From the NCBI RefSeq assembly GCF_002283365.1, contig NZ_MQWD01000001.1, positions 309,657 to 373,656 on the forward strand: a DNA stretch of 64,000 nt, given 5' to 3'. This document shows, one piece after another, positions 30,610 through 38,479 of the stretch. Positions within the stretch are counted from its first letter, which is position 1. Each line of letters starts with the position of its first letter. The notes below the pieces were generated by a model. That model was not told the DNA's origin, made no database searches, and was given only the letters and a program-made list of their open reading frames with translations. Made by a program: the position numbers and the translations under genes. The DNA comes from Rubrivirga marina (GTDB lineage Bacteria; Bacteroidota; Rhodothermia; Rhodothermales; Rubricoccaceae).

Positions 30610-31005
30610 GTGACCGCCCCCCAACCCGGCGACCTCGCCCGCCTCACCCGCTTCGTCGCCACCGCGGCCGTCGTTCTCACGGCCGGGGTCGTGTTCGCGA
30701 CGGCCGGCGAGCGGCCGTGGCAGTCGGTCGCGGCCGTCGTGATGATCTCGCTGCTGCCCTACGTGGTGTTCGTGGCGCTGGCCCGGTGGGCCGCGGGCAC
30801 CGTCCAGGCCGAGGCGGCCGTGCTCGGCGGGCTGGTGCTGGCCGTGTTCTTCGCCGTCGGGCTGTACGTCATGGCGTTCGTGGTCGCGCCCGGGCCTCGG
30901 AGCGCGTCGGCGCCGCTCGCGGTGCCGCTGTTCCAGTCGTTCGCGGTGGCGCTGGCCGGCGCGGCCGCCGCCTTCTTTCGGTGGCGCGCGCAGCGGTCGG
31001 GCTAG
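30610..31005 (+). CDS. Small four-TM membrane protein
   Basis: This 131-residue protein starts at GTG 30610. Four hydrophobic helices are visible at about residues 15-32, 39-60, 66-92 and 102-124, the third containing GGLVLAVFFAVGLYVMAFVV. It ends in a short basic tail (RWRAQRSG). No family was recognised. Its TAG stop is also the first three bases of the TAGCTT box for rpe. Confidence 0.6.
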   Translation: MTAPQPGDLARLTRFVATAAVVLTAGVVFATAGERPWQSVAAVVMISLLPYVVFVALARWAAGTVQAEAAVLGGLVLAVFFAVGLYVMAFVVAPGPRSASAPLAVPLFQSFAVALAGAAAAFFRWRAQRSG

Positions 31006-31008
31006 CTT
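31003..31008 (+). promoter_or_regulatory. Putative -7 box for rpe
   Basis: TAGCTT followed by CTG overlaps the stop codon of the preceding gene and lies 23 nt before the rpe GTG start. Confidence 0.45.
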
Positions 31009-31031
31009 CTGAACGCACCGCCCTCGCTCTC

Positions 31032-31697
31032 GTGATCCTCGCCGCCTCCGTCCTCGCCGCCGACTTCGGCCGCCTCGAGGCGCACGCCCGCGAGGCCCTC
31101 GACGCCGGCGCCGACTGGCTCCACATCGACGTGATGGACGGCCACTTCGTGCCGAACATCTCGTTCGGGGCGCCCGTCATGCGCGGTCTCCGCGCCCTCG
31201 CCGACGAGACCGGCACGCCGTTCGACGTCCACCTCATGATCGAGGACCCGGACCGCTACCTCGACGCCTTCGCCGAGGCGGGCGCGGCCACCATCACGGT
31301 CCACCAGGAGGCGTGCCCGCACCTCCACCGGACGGTCCAGGCCATCCACGCCCTCGGCTGCCGGGCCGGCGTGGCCCTCAACCCGGCGACGCCGCTGGAG
31401 ACGCTGGAGGAGATCGCGCCCGACCTCGACCTCGTCCTCGTCATGACGGTCAACCCCGGCTTCGGCGGGCAGGCGTTCATCGAGGGGTCCGTCGACAAGG
31501 TCCGCCGCTGTCGCCACCTGCTCGACCGGCGCCGGAGCCGGGCCGTCATCGAGGTCGACGGCGGGATCGCACCCGACAACGTTCGCAGGATCGTCGAGGC
31601 CGGGGCGGAAGTCGTCGTCGCCGGGAGCGCCGTCTTCCGCGGCGACGTGGCGGCCAATGTGACCGCGTTCCGCCAGGCGACGGCTCTCCGGGCGTAG
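31032..31697 (+). CDS. rpe: Ribulose-phosphate 3-epimerase
   Basis: This 221-residue TIM-barrel enzyme interconverts ribulose-5-phosphate and xylulose-5-phosphate. The GTG start at 31032 gives the family N-terminus VILAASVLAADFGRLEAHAR. Catalytic and metal motifs are HIDVMDGHFVPNISFG, FDVHLMIEDPDRYLDAFAEA, VMTVNPGFGGQAFI and the phosphate site EVDGGIAPDN / VAGSAVF. It supplies the same pathway as the transketolase encoded at 16971. Confidence 0.95.
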   Translation: MILAASVLAADFGRLEAHAREALDAGADWLHIDVMDGHFVPNISFGAPVMRGLRALADETGTPFDVHLMIEDPDRYLDAFAEAGAATITVHQEACPHLHRTVQAIHALGCRAGVALNPATPLETLEEIAPDLDLVLVMTVNPGFGGQAFIEGSVDKVRRCRHLLDRRRSRAVIEVDGGIAPDNVRRIVEAGAEVVVAGSAVFRGDVAANVTAFRQATALRA

Positions 31698-31746
31698 GCA
31701 CCTCGCGCCGCGCCGCGCGTAGGTCCGCTCCCACCCGCCCCTCGCC

Positions 31747-32694
31747 ATGCGCCGCCTTCTCGCCGCCTTCGTCGTGCTCTCCGCCTGCGCCGGCCCGCCC
31801 TCGGCCAACGACCCGTACGACCCTGATCCCTACGAGCCGCCTCCGGTCGAGGAGGCCGGCCTCGACGGGTTGACCTCCGATCAGCGGGCGTCGCTCCGGG
31901 GGCTCCCGTTCCCCGCGCTCGTGCCGGGCGACGTCGGCGCGTTTGCGCTCGACCGGTTCGCGGCCGACAGCGACGGCCGGTTCGGGAACTATGCCCTCGG
32001 CTACCGCCGCGCCGATGGCGCCTGCTTCGAGGTCTCGGGCGCGAACGAGGGTCTCGGCGGACCGGAGTACCCGATCGTCTCGACCGCGGTGACGATCCGC
32101 GATCTCGGCCGAACGATCCGCCTGTACAAGGCCGGCGACGACCCGCGTGGGACGAGCGCCCAGGTCTGGGGCGTCGGGACGATCGTGTCGGAGTTCGTGG
32201 AGCTCGACGGGGCCGGGATCCTCTTCCTCAGCGACACGCAGGGGGGCTGCCGACCGCTCTCGCTGGAGGAAGCCGCGGAGTTCGTCGCCGACCTCCGCCG
32301 CCTCCCCGACGGCCCGGCGTCCAGCGCGGTCTCCTCGCCCCGATCGACGGAGCCCACCCCGCCGACCGACCCCGCCGCGCTCGGCCCCTTCGCCCCGGCC
32401 GACGACCTCCTCGCCGACTACAACGCGGCCTCGACGCCCGAGGTCGCTGCTGAGGCCCTCGCCCGCCGCTACGACGCCGACGAGGTCCGCATCGAGGCGC
32501 TTGAGGAGACGTCGTACGAGGCGACCGTCCTGGTGACGGCCCTCGGCCTCCGCGACGACTCGGTCCGCGACGAGCGGCTCCGGCTGACGTACGCGCCCTA
32601 CGGCCCGACGTGGGAGCTCGTGGCCGCCGGCCGACAGACGCGCTGCCAGCCCGGCCGTGGCCACCAGGACTGGAGCGACGGCCGCTGCAGCTAG
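31747..32694 (+). CDS. Lipoprotein of unknown function
   Basis: The product of 315 residues has a lipoprotein signal (MRRLLAAFVVLSACAG, lipobox LSAC). After a Pro/Asp/Tyr-rich linker, one domain (about 45-190) reads VPGDVGAFALDRFAADSDGR with FEVSGANEGLGGPEYPIV, and a Pro/Ser linker leads to a second domain (about 225-300). It ends RCQPGRGHQDWSDGRC, a Cys/Trp motif that I recall from exported proteins of several phyla. The function is unknown. The gene lies between rpe and priA on the same strand. Confidence 0.75.
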   Translation: MRRLLAAFVVLSACAGPPSANDPYDPDPYEPPPVEEAGLDGLTSDQRASLRGLPFPALVPGDVGAFALDRFAADSDGRFGNYALGYRRADGACFEVSGANEGLGGPEYPIVSTAVTIRDLGRTIRLYKAGDDPRGTSAQVWGVGTIVSEFVELDGAGILFLSDTQGGCRPLSLEEAAEFVADLRRLPDGPASSAVSSPRSTEPTPPTDPAALGPFAPADDLLADYNAASTPEVAAEALARRYDADEVRIEALEETSYEATVLVTALGLRDDSVRDERLRLTYAPYGPTWELVAAGRQTRCQPGRGHQDWSDGRCS

Positions 32695-32696
32695 GC

Positions 32697-32716
32697 CCGC
32701 CTCGGCACCGAGGCGG
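32697..32716. repeat. CCGCCTCG / CGAGGCGG palindrome before priA
   Basis: CCGCCTCGG and CCGAGGCGG flank two bases, 2 nt after the upstream stop codon. Confidence 0.6.
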
Positions 32717-32740
32717 GGCGAGTCGGTTTGCCAGCCTCGG

Positions 32741-32746
32741 TAGCTT
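32741..32746 (+). promoter_or_regulatory. Putative -7 box for priA (leaderless arrangement)
   Basis: TAGCTT is followed by GTGGC and then ATG 32752, so the box ends only 5 nt before the start codon. If used, the transcript would be leaderless or nearly so. Confidence 0.45.
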
Positions 32747-32751
32747 GTGGC

Positions 32752-35214
32752 ATGGCCGCGCTCGCCCACGTCGTCCCGCTCACGTCCGTCGACGGCGTGT
32801 ACACGTACCGCGTGCCGGACGAGATGGCCGCCGAGGCGGTCCCCGGCGCCCGCGTGCTCGTCCCGTTCGGGCGGCGCCAAATCACCGGCGTCGTCGCCGA
32901 GCGGGTCGACGGGGGCACCGACGGGCTCAAGCCGCTCCATGACGTCCTCGACGCGCGTCCGGCGCTCCCGCCCGACCTGCTGGCGCTCACGCGGTGGGTC
33001 GCCGAGTACTACCTCTGCGCGTGGGGCGAGGCCGTCAAGGCCGCGCTCCCGAGCGGGACCGAGGTCGAGAGCCGGCGCGTCGCCCGCGCGCTCGCCCCGC
33101 CCGACGCCTGGGACGAAAAGCGGGGCCGCGCCATCCTCCGCGCGCTCCACGAGAGGAACGGGACGGGCCTCCCCGTGGCGGCTCTCGCCGAGGTCCTCAA
33201 CCGGAAGACGGTCCCCCAGAACCTCCTCCGACGGATGGAGGCCGCCGGCGTGCTCGAAGTCGAGCACGAGGTCCAGGACGCGAGCGTGACCGCCAAGACG
33301 GCCCGCCACCTTCGCCTCGGCGACGGCGCGGAGGACGCCGAGGTCCGCGGCGCGAAGCAGCGCGCGCTCCTCGACTGGCTCGCCGAGGCGGGCGAGGTCG
33401 TCCTCCAGGCGGAGGCGCTCGCGGCGACGGGCGCCAGTTCCTCGACCGTCAAGAGCCTCGAGACGCACGGGCTCGTCGAGGCGTTCGACGCCGAGGTCGA
33501 GCGAAGGGCCGATGGGATGGACGTCGAGGCCGTGCCGCCCGCGGCGCCGCTCGACCTCCACCCGGCACAGACGGCGGCGCTCGAAGCCATCGTCGGCGCC
33601 ATTCAGACCGCGCGCGCCGAGACGTTCCTCCTCCACGGCGTCACGGGGAGCGGGAAAACGGAGGTCTACCTCCGCGCGCTCCGCGAGGCGCTCGACCGTG
33701 GAAAGAGCGCCATCGTCCTCGTCCCCGAGATCGCGCTCACGCCGCAGACGGTCCGCCGCTTCCGGGCCCACTTCGGCGACCGCGTCGCCGTGCTCCACAG
33801 CCGGATGAGCCCCGGCGAGCGGCTCGACGCCTGGACGCGGATCCGCGACGGCGTCTACCCCATCGTCATCGGGCCGCGGAGCGCCGTGTTCGCGCCGGTC
33901 GGGGATCTCGGGCTCGTCGTGGTGGACGAGGAGCACGAGGCGAGCTACAAGCAGTTCGACCCGGCCCCGCGCTACCACGCGCGCGACGTGGCCGTGATGC
34001 GGGCGTACCGGGCCGGCGCCGTCTGCGTCCTCGGCAGCGCGACGCCGTCGATGGAGACGGTCGCGAACGCGAACGCGGAGAAGTACACCCGGCTCGAGAT
34101 GCCCGAGCGCGTGCCCGTCCGCGGCCCCGACGGGACGACGCGCCAGCCGGCGCCGCTGCCGCCGGTCCGGGTGATCGACCTCACCCGCGAGCGCCAGATC
34201 CGCCGGCTCAAGGGCGCGCTGTCGCACGACCTCCGCGAGGCGATCACGGCGCGGCTGGCGAAGGGCGAGCAGACGATCCTCCTCCAGAACCGCCGCGGCT
34301 ACGCCCCCGTCCTCACCTGCGACGACTGCGGCTGGACGCCGGCGTGCCGCGACTGCGCCGTCTCGCTGACGGTCCACAAGGCGTCGCACAACCTCCGGTG
34401 CCACTACTGCGGCCGGGCCGAGCGGATTCCGCGCCCGTGCCCGTCGTGCGGGAGCCCGGCGCTGGCGCTTCTCGGGAGCGGCACGCAGCGCGTCGAGGAG
34501 GAGATCGAGGAGGTCTTCCCGGAGGCCCGCGTGCTGCGGATGGACCTCGACACGACGAGCCGGAAGGGCGCGCACCGCAAGATCCTCGACCGGTTCGGCC
34601 GCGGCGACGCCGACGTCCTGCTCGGCACGCAGATGGTGGCGAAGGGCCTCGACTTCCCGCGCGTCACGCTCGTCGGCGTGGTCGAGGCGGATACGGGGAT
34701 GCTCCTCCCCGACTTCCGCGCCGCCGAGCGGACGTTCCAGTTGCTGGCGCAGGTCGCCGGGCGAGCGGGGCGCCACGACCTCCCGGGCGAGGTGCTCCTC
34801 CAGACCCGCAACCCCGAGCACCCGGCCCTCCAGTTCGCCCTCCGCCACGACTTCCACGGCTTCGCCCTCGGCGAGCTCGGCGAGCGGATGGCGCTCGGGT
34901 ACCCGCCCTACGGCCGGCTCGTCGGCGTGGAGGTCAAGGGACCGCATGAGGGCTCGACGTTTGCGCTCGCCGACCGCTGGGGCGCCGCGCTCCGCACCGA
35001 GGCGGGCCGGGTGGCCGGTGTCGAGGTCCTCGGCCCGGTGCCGGCGTTCGTCGGCCGCGTCAAGCGGTGGTGGCGCGTCCACCTTCTCGTGAAGGCACCC
35101 CGCTCCCTGCCCGCCTCGGTGCTGGCGTCGCTGGTGCGAACGGCCGAGGGACGCGTCAAGACGCCGTCCGGTCACCGCGTGAACCTCGACGTGGACCCGG
35201 TGGGGCTGTACTGA
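32752..35214 (+). CDS. priA: Primosomal replication restart helicase PriA
   Basis: This 820-residue 3'-5' DNA helicase reloads the replisome at stalled forks. The N-terminal DNA-binding domain (VPLTSVDGVYTYRVPDEM) precedes Walker A GVTGSGKTEVYL and the DEEH box VVVDEEHEASYKQFDPAPRY. The zinc-binding insertion shows CDDCGWTPACRDC and CHYCGRAERIPRPCPSCG, followed by LGSGTQRVEEEIEEVFP and GTQMVAKGLDFPRVTLVG. Length and domain order are normal. ATG 32752 is placed immediately behind a TAGCTT box. Confidence 0.96.
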   Translation: MAALAHVVPLTSVDGVYTYRVPDEMAAEAVPGARVLVPFGRRQITGVVAERVDGGTDGLKPLHDVLDARPALPPDLLALTRWVAEYYLCAWGEAVKAALPSGTEVESRRVARALAPPDAWDEKRGRAILRALHERNGTGLPVAALAEVLNRKTVPQNLLRRMEAAGVLEVEHEVQDASVTAKTARHLRLGDGAEDAEVRGAKQRALLDWLAEAGEVVLQAEALAATGASSSTVKSLETHGLVEAFDAEVERRADGMDVEAVPPAAPLDLHPAQTAALEAIVGAIQTARAETFLLHGVTGSGKTEVYLRALREALDRGKSAIVLVPEIALTPQTVRRFRAHFGDRVAVLHSRMSPGERLDAWTRIRDGVYPIVIGPRSAVFAPVGDLGLVVVDEEHEASYKQFDPAPRYHARDVAVMRAYRAGAVCVLGSATPSMETVANANAEKYTRLEMPERVPVRGPDGTTRQPAPLPPVRVIDLTRERQIRRLKGALSHDLREAITARLAKGEQTILLQNRRGYAPVLTCDDCGWTPACRDCAVSLTVHKASHNLRCHYCGRAERIPRPCPSCGSPALALLGSGTQRVEEEIEEVFPEARVLRMDLDTTSRKGAHRKILDRFGRGDADVLLGTQMVAKGLDFPRVTLVGVVEADTGMLLPDFRAAERTFQLLAQVAGRAGRHDLPGEVLLQTRNPEHPALQFALRHDFHGFALGELGERMALGYPPYGRLVGVEVKGPHEGSTFALADRWGAALRTEAGRVAGVEVLGPVPAFVGRVKRWWRVHLLVKAPRSLPASVLASLVRTAEGRVKTPSGHRVNLDVDPVGLY

Positions 35215-35302
35215 GCGACCCGGTGGGGAAAGCCTGGAGCGTGGGCGGGGACGAAACCAGCAGGGCCGCGCGGCCTTTGGAGTGGCAGCCGCCCCTTCTG
35301 CC

Positions 35303-35464
35303 ATGACCCGCCGCTTCTGGATCGTCCTCCTCCTCGCCGCCCTCGGGCTCGGTGCCGTCGTCGTCGTGTCGATCGTCAACGCGTCGGGCGGCGGGGACCC
35401 CTCGACCACCGAGGTCGACGAGGTGACCGGCCCGGCCGACGGTGCGACGCCCGTGGCCCGGTGA
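35303..35464 (+). CDS. Small single-TM protein
   Basis: This 53-residue protein has one N-terminal membrane helix (FWIVLLLAALGLGAVVVVSI) and a short acidic, Thr-rich exterior. The family is not known. It overlaps the next frame by 4 nt and is 88 nt downstream of priA. Confidence 0.45.
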   Translation: MTRRFWIVLLLAALGLGAVVVVSIVNASGGGDPSTTEVDEVTGPADGATPVAR

Positions 35465-35571
35465 CCGTCTTCGGCCTCCTCGCTCGGCTCCTCGGGCTCG
35501 TCGCCATCGCCGACGTCCTGGTCGTCGTGGGGCGGCGGCTCCGGCAGAACCCGCCGCCGGGCCTCCGCTGA
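35461..35571 (+). CDS. Possible 36-residue membrane peptide
   Basis: The GTG start at 35461 overlaps the preceding TGA in a GTGA arrangement. One helix (VFGLLARLLGLVAIADVLVV) is followed by a basic tail RRLRQNPPPGLR. The tight overlap and its place before a DUF202 gene support it, but such a short frame could be chance. Confidence 0.35.
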   Translation: MTVFGLLARLLGLVAIADVLVVVGRRLRQNPPPGLR

Positions 35572-35583
35572 CGGACCGCGCCC

Positions 35584-35865
35584 ATGACCGCCCCCTATTC
35601 CCAGGTCCCCGAGGACGACCTCACACTCCGCGACCAGCTCGCGCTCGACCGGACCGTCCTCGCCAACGAGCGGACGCTCTTGGCGTACCTCCGCACCGCG
35701 CTCGCACTACTGGCCGGCGGCGTCACGCTGCTCCACTTTATCGACACGGCCTGGGCGATCCTCGTGGGGTGGACGGCGATCCCGCTGGCCGCCGTCGTCA
35801 CGGTGATGGGTGCCATGCGGTACCTCCGCGTCCGGCACCGGCTCCGGCAGATCGGCACCGTCTGA
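35584..35865 (+). CDS. DUF202 family membrane protein
   Basis: This 93-residue protein has the family signature RDQLALDRTVLANERTLLAY with LRTALALLAGG, followed by two helices and a short basic end. DUF202 (YidH-like) proteins are small inner-membrane proteins of unknown function. ATG 35584 lies 12 nt after the preceding small frame, so the three small membrane proteins may be co-transcribed. It is convergent with thrC. Confidence 0.8.
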   Translation: MTAPYSQVPEDDLTLRDQLALDRTVLANERTLLAYLRTALALLAGGVTLLHFIDTAWAILVGWTAIPLAAVVTVMGAMRYLRVRHRLRQIGTV

Positions 35866-35871
35866 CCCGGC

Positions 35872-35915
35872 CCGCCTCGGCCCTTCGGCTTCGCTCAGGA
35901 GAGCCGCCGAGGTGG
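35872..35915. repeat. 44-nt inverted repeat, copy downstream of thrC
   Basis: The repeat starts CCGCCTCGGCCCTTCGGCTT and contains CGCTCAGGAGAGCCG. It is the inverted copy of 37246-37289 with two mismatches, so the pair flanks thrC. Each is also a stretched version of the CCGCCTCG palindrome. Confidence 0.8.
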
Positions 35916-35925
35916 GAGGGGCTAG

Positions 35926-37209
35926 CTAAAGGTGCGCGCGGAGGGCGTCGAGCGTCGAAGGGATCGTCTCGACCGATACGGGCGCGTCCCACAGCGACGC
36001 CAGGCGCTCGGGCGCCTCGGGCGCGACGCCGGCCGCGGCCTCGACGGCCTCCGGAAACTTGGCCGGGTGCGCCGTCGACAGGACGATCATCGGCCCCGCC
36101 TCGCCCCGCCCCCGGGCCCGTCGGGCGGCCTCCAGCCCGACCGCCGTGTGCGGGTCGGCGAGGTAGCCCGTCTCGTCGTGGACGCGGCGCATCGAGGCCG
36201 TCGTCTCCTCATCCGTCACGGCCTCGCCGCGGACGAGCGACCGGAGCTGATCGTCCGAAAACAGCGACCGGAGGCGTTCGAGATTGCTCGGAACGCCGAC
36301 GTCCATCGCGTTCGAGAGCGTCCGCACGGAGTCGCCGGCGGGCGGGTCGCCGCCGTCGAGGAAGCGCGGGAAGCCGTCGTTGGCGTTGTGGGCCGCGAGG
36401 AAGCCGGCCACGTCCAGCCCGCCGCGCATCGCGAGCGTCCCGGCCGTGAGGTTGCCAAGGTTGCCGCTCGGCACCACGAACGCCGGCGGGCCCTCGGCGC
36501 CAGCGACGGCCAGCTCGCGGCCCGCCCAGAGGTAGTACAGCGTCTGCGGCAGCAGCCGCCCGATGTTGATCGAATTGGCCGATGACAGCCGGCCCTTCGC
36601 GGGCCGGGCCTCCGAGAACGCCTGCTTCACGAGCCGCTGGCAGTCGTCGAACGTGCCCTCGACGGCGAGGGCCTGGACGTTGTCGCGCTCCACGATGAGC
36701 TGCCGCTCCTGGACCGCGCTCACCTGTCCCATCGGGTAGAGCAGCACCACGCGGACGCCCTCGACGCCCTCGAAACCGGAAGCGACGGCGCTGCCCGTGT
36801 CGCCCGAGGTCGCGGCGAGGATCGTGACCGGCTCGCCGCCGAGGGCCGCGCCCATCAACCGCGCCATCGTCCGCGCGCCGACGTCCTTGAACGAGAGCGT
36901 CGGCCCGTGGAACAGCTCGAGGACGTGGACGCCGTCCCACCCGCCGCCCCGCAGCGGGACGAGTGGGATCGGGAACGAGAGCGCGTCCATCACGAGCGCG
37001 TCGAGGCGGTCCACCTCGGGGAGCCACTCGGCGAGGACGCGCCCGCCGAGGTCCGCCAGCGCCGTCGCGCTCTGCCAGCCGGCCGGGAGGGCGGGGACGT
37101 GGGTGGGGACGTAGAGCCCGCCGTCGGGCGCGAGCCCGTCCAAGAGGGCCTCGCGGAACGGGACGGGATCGGCGCCGCCGCGCGTGCTGACGTAGAGGGG
37201 AGCGCTCAT
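35926..37209 (-). CDS. thrC: Threonine synthase
   Basis: This 427-residue PLP enzyme converts O-phosphohomoserine to threonine. It starts MSAPLYVSTRGGADPVPFRE. The PLP lysine lies in GPTLSFKDVGARTMARLMG, the phosphate-binding glycine loop in ATSGDTGSAVASGF, and NSINIGRLLPQTLYYLW is the usual substrate-side motif. It is the last gene of the thrABC cluster and is flanked on both sides by 44-nt inverted repeats. Confidence 0.95.
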   Translation of the reverse strand: MSAPLYVSTRGGADPVPFREALLDGLAPDGGLYVPTHVPALPAGWQSATALADLGGRVLAEWLPEVDRLDALVMDALSFPIPLVPLRGGGWDGVHVLELFHGPTLSFKDVGARTMARLMGAALGGEPVTILAATSGDTGSAVASGFEGVEGVRVVLLYPMGQVSAVQERQLIVERDNVQALAVEGTFDDCQRLVKQAFSEARPAKGRLSSANSINIGRLLPQTLYYLWAGRELAVAGAEGPPAFVVPSGNLGNLTAGTLAMRGGLDVAGFLAAHNANDGFPRFLDGGDPPAGDSVRTLSNAMDVGVPSNLERLRSLFSDDQLRSLVRGEAVTDEETTASMRRVHDETGYLADPHTAVGLEAARRARGRGEAGPMIVLSTAHPAKFPEAVEAAAGVAPEAPERLASLWDAPVSVETIPSTLDALRAHL

Positions 37210-37245
37210 CGGGTCGGTCGGGGGAAGGTGCGGGCGCGGGTCCCT

Positions 37246-37289
37246 CCGCCTCGACGGCTCTCCTGAGCGAAGCCGAAGGGCCGAGGCGG
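37246..37289. repeat. 44-nt inverted repeat, copy between thrB and thrC
   Basis: It starts CCGCCTCGACGGCTCTCCTG and ends GGGCCGAGGCGG; its reverse complement matches 35872-35915 except at two positions. Confidence 0.8.
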
Positions 37290-37301
37290 ACGGGGCGAGG
37301 A

Positions 37302-38222
37302 TCAGATCGTGCGGACGCCCTCCGTGTCGACCTCGGCCACCCAGCCGTGGGCGTCGATGGCCCCCTCACGGCTGGCGTCGACCATCGCTGTGAGGATCGC
37401 GTCGGCGTCGGCGCCGTCGGAGGGGATGGCGAACATGGCGGGGCCGGAGCCCGTGAGCGCGCAGCCGGCCGCGCCCGCGTCGAGCGCCGCGGCCTTCACG
37501 GCGCGGTACACCGGCACGAGCGTCGCCCGGTGCGGCTCGGCGAGCCGGTCACGCATGAGGTGCGTGCCGACCTCAGCCCAGTCGCCCTCCAGGAGCGCCG
37601 CGAGGAGGAACGCCAGCTCCGCCGCCTGCGCCGAGGCATCCTTGTGCGGCACCGTCCCGGGAAGCACGGCCCGCGCCTGCCGAGTCAGGACCTCCACATG
37701 CGGCACGATCACGGCGATCGGCGGCGCCTCGGGCAACGCGAGGCGCCGGTAGGCGCGCGGGTCCGACGGCGACGTGAGCACGAGCCCGCCGAACAGGGCC
37801 GGCAGCACGTTGTCGCCGTGGTAGCTCCCCGACGCCGCGAACTCGCCCTCGAGGACGGCGTCCACGAGCCCGGGCTTGTCGAAGGGGCTCCCGAGCACGG
37901 CGTTCGCCGCCCACGCGCCCGCCACCGCGCTCGCCGCCGACCCGCCGACGCCGGACCCCAGCGGCACGCCCTTCTCGATCCGCAGCCCCACGCCGCCCTC
38001 GGCGCCCGACGTGCGGAGGACGTGGAGCGCCGCGCGGCCGGCCGTGTTCTTCTCGGGGTCGGTCGGGATCGACGGCGGACCCTCGATCGTGACGCCCGGT
38101 GCGTCGGTCCGCCACGCCTCGACGTGGTCGCCGAGGCCGGTCACACACAGGCCGAGCGCGTCGAAGCCCGGGCCGAGGTTGGACAGCGAGGCCGGTCCGA
38201 AGGCGGTGACAGAGTCGGGCAT
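37302..38222 (-). CDS. thrB: Homoserine kinase
   Basis: This GHMP kinase of 306 residues phosphorylates homoserine. ATG 38222 gives the family N-terminus (VTAFGPASLSNLGPGFDALG); further upstream sequence in frame belongs to the intergenic repeats. The ATP-binding motif is VPLGSGVGGSAASAVAGAWA and the C-terminal GHMP motif is GCALTGSGPAMFAI. It lies between thrA and thrC on the same strand. Confidence 0.95.
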   Translation of the reverse strand: MPDSVTAFGPASLSNLGPGFDALGLCVTGLGDHVEAWRTDAPGVTIEGPPSIPTDPEKNTAGRAALHVLRTSGAEGGVGLRIEKGVPLGSGVGGSAASAVAGAWAANAVLGSPFDKPGLVDAVLEGEFAASGSYHGDNVLPALFGGLVLTSPSDPRAYRRLALPEAPPIAVIVPHVEVLTRQARAVLPGTVPHKDASAQAAELAFLLAALLEGDWAEVGTHLMRDRLAEPHRATLVPVYRAVKAAALDAGAAGCALTGSGPAMFAIPSDGADADAILTAMVDASREGAIDAHGWVAEVDTEGVRTI

Positions 38223-38236
38223 GGGGTCGGGTCGGT

Positions 38237-38256
38237 CCGCCTCGGCACCGAGGCGG
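38237..38256. repeat. CCGCCTCG / CGAGGCGG palindrome between thrA and thrB
   Basis: Arms CCGCCTCGG and CCGAGGCGG flank two bases, 15 nt upstream of the thrB start. Confidence 0.6.
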
Positions 38257-38291
38257 GGGGAGTCGGGAAATTGAGTCGCGGCGGCCCCTGG

Positions 38292-38428
38292 CGTCATCGT
38301 GAGCGAGCGGAGCGAGTCGAAGGGTCTCTAGTGCGACCAGGTCTCAAGCTCACGCCGGGAGCGCTGCCCGGCCGCGGTGCTCGCCAGAGATCCTTCGACT
38401 CCGACCTGCGGCCTCCGCTCAGGATGAC
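38292..38428. repeat. Large imperfect-palindrome element, copy C
   Basis: It begins GTCATCGTGAGCGAGCGGAG and ends GAGATCCTTCGACTCCGACC through CTCAGGATGAC, filling most of the 257-nt thrA-thrB gap. Confidence 0.8.
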
Positions 38429-38479
38429 ACGGGATGGGCGGAGGGGGAAACGGGACGATGGAAGATCGACCGACGCGCG

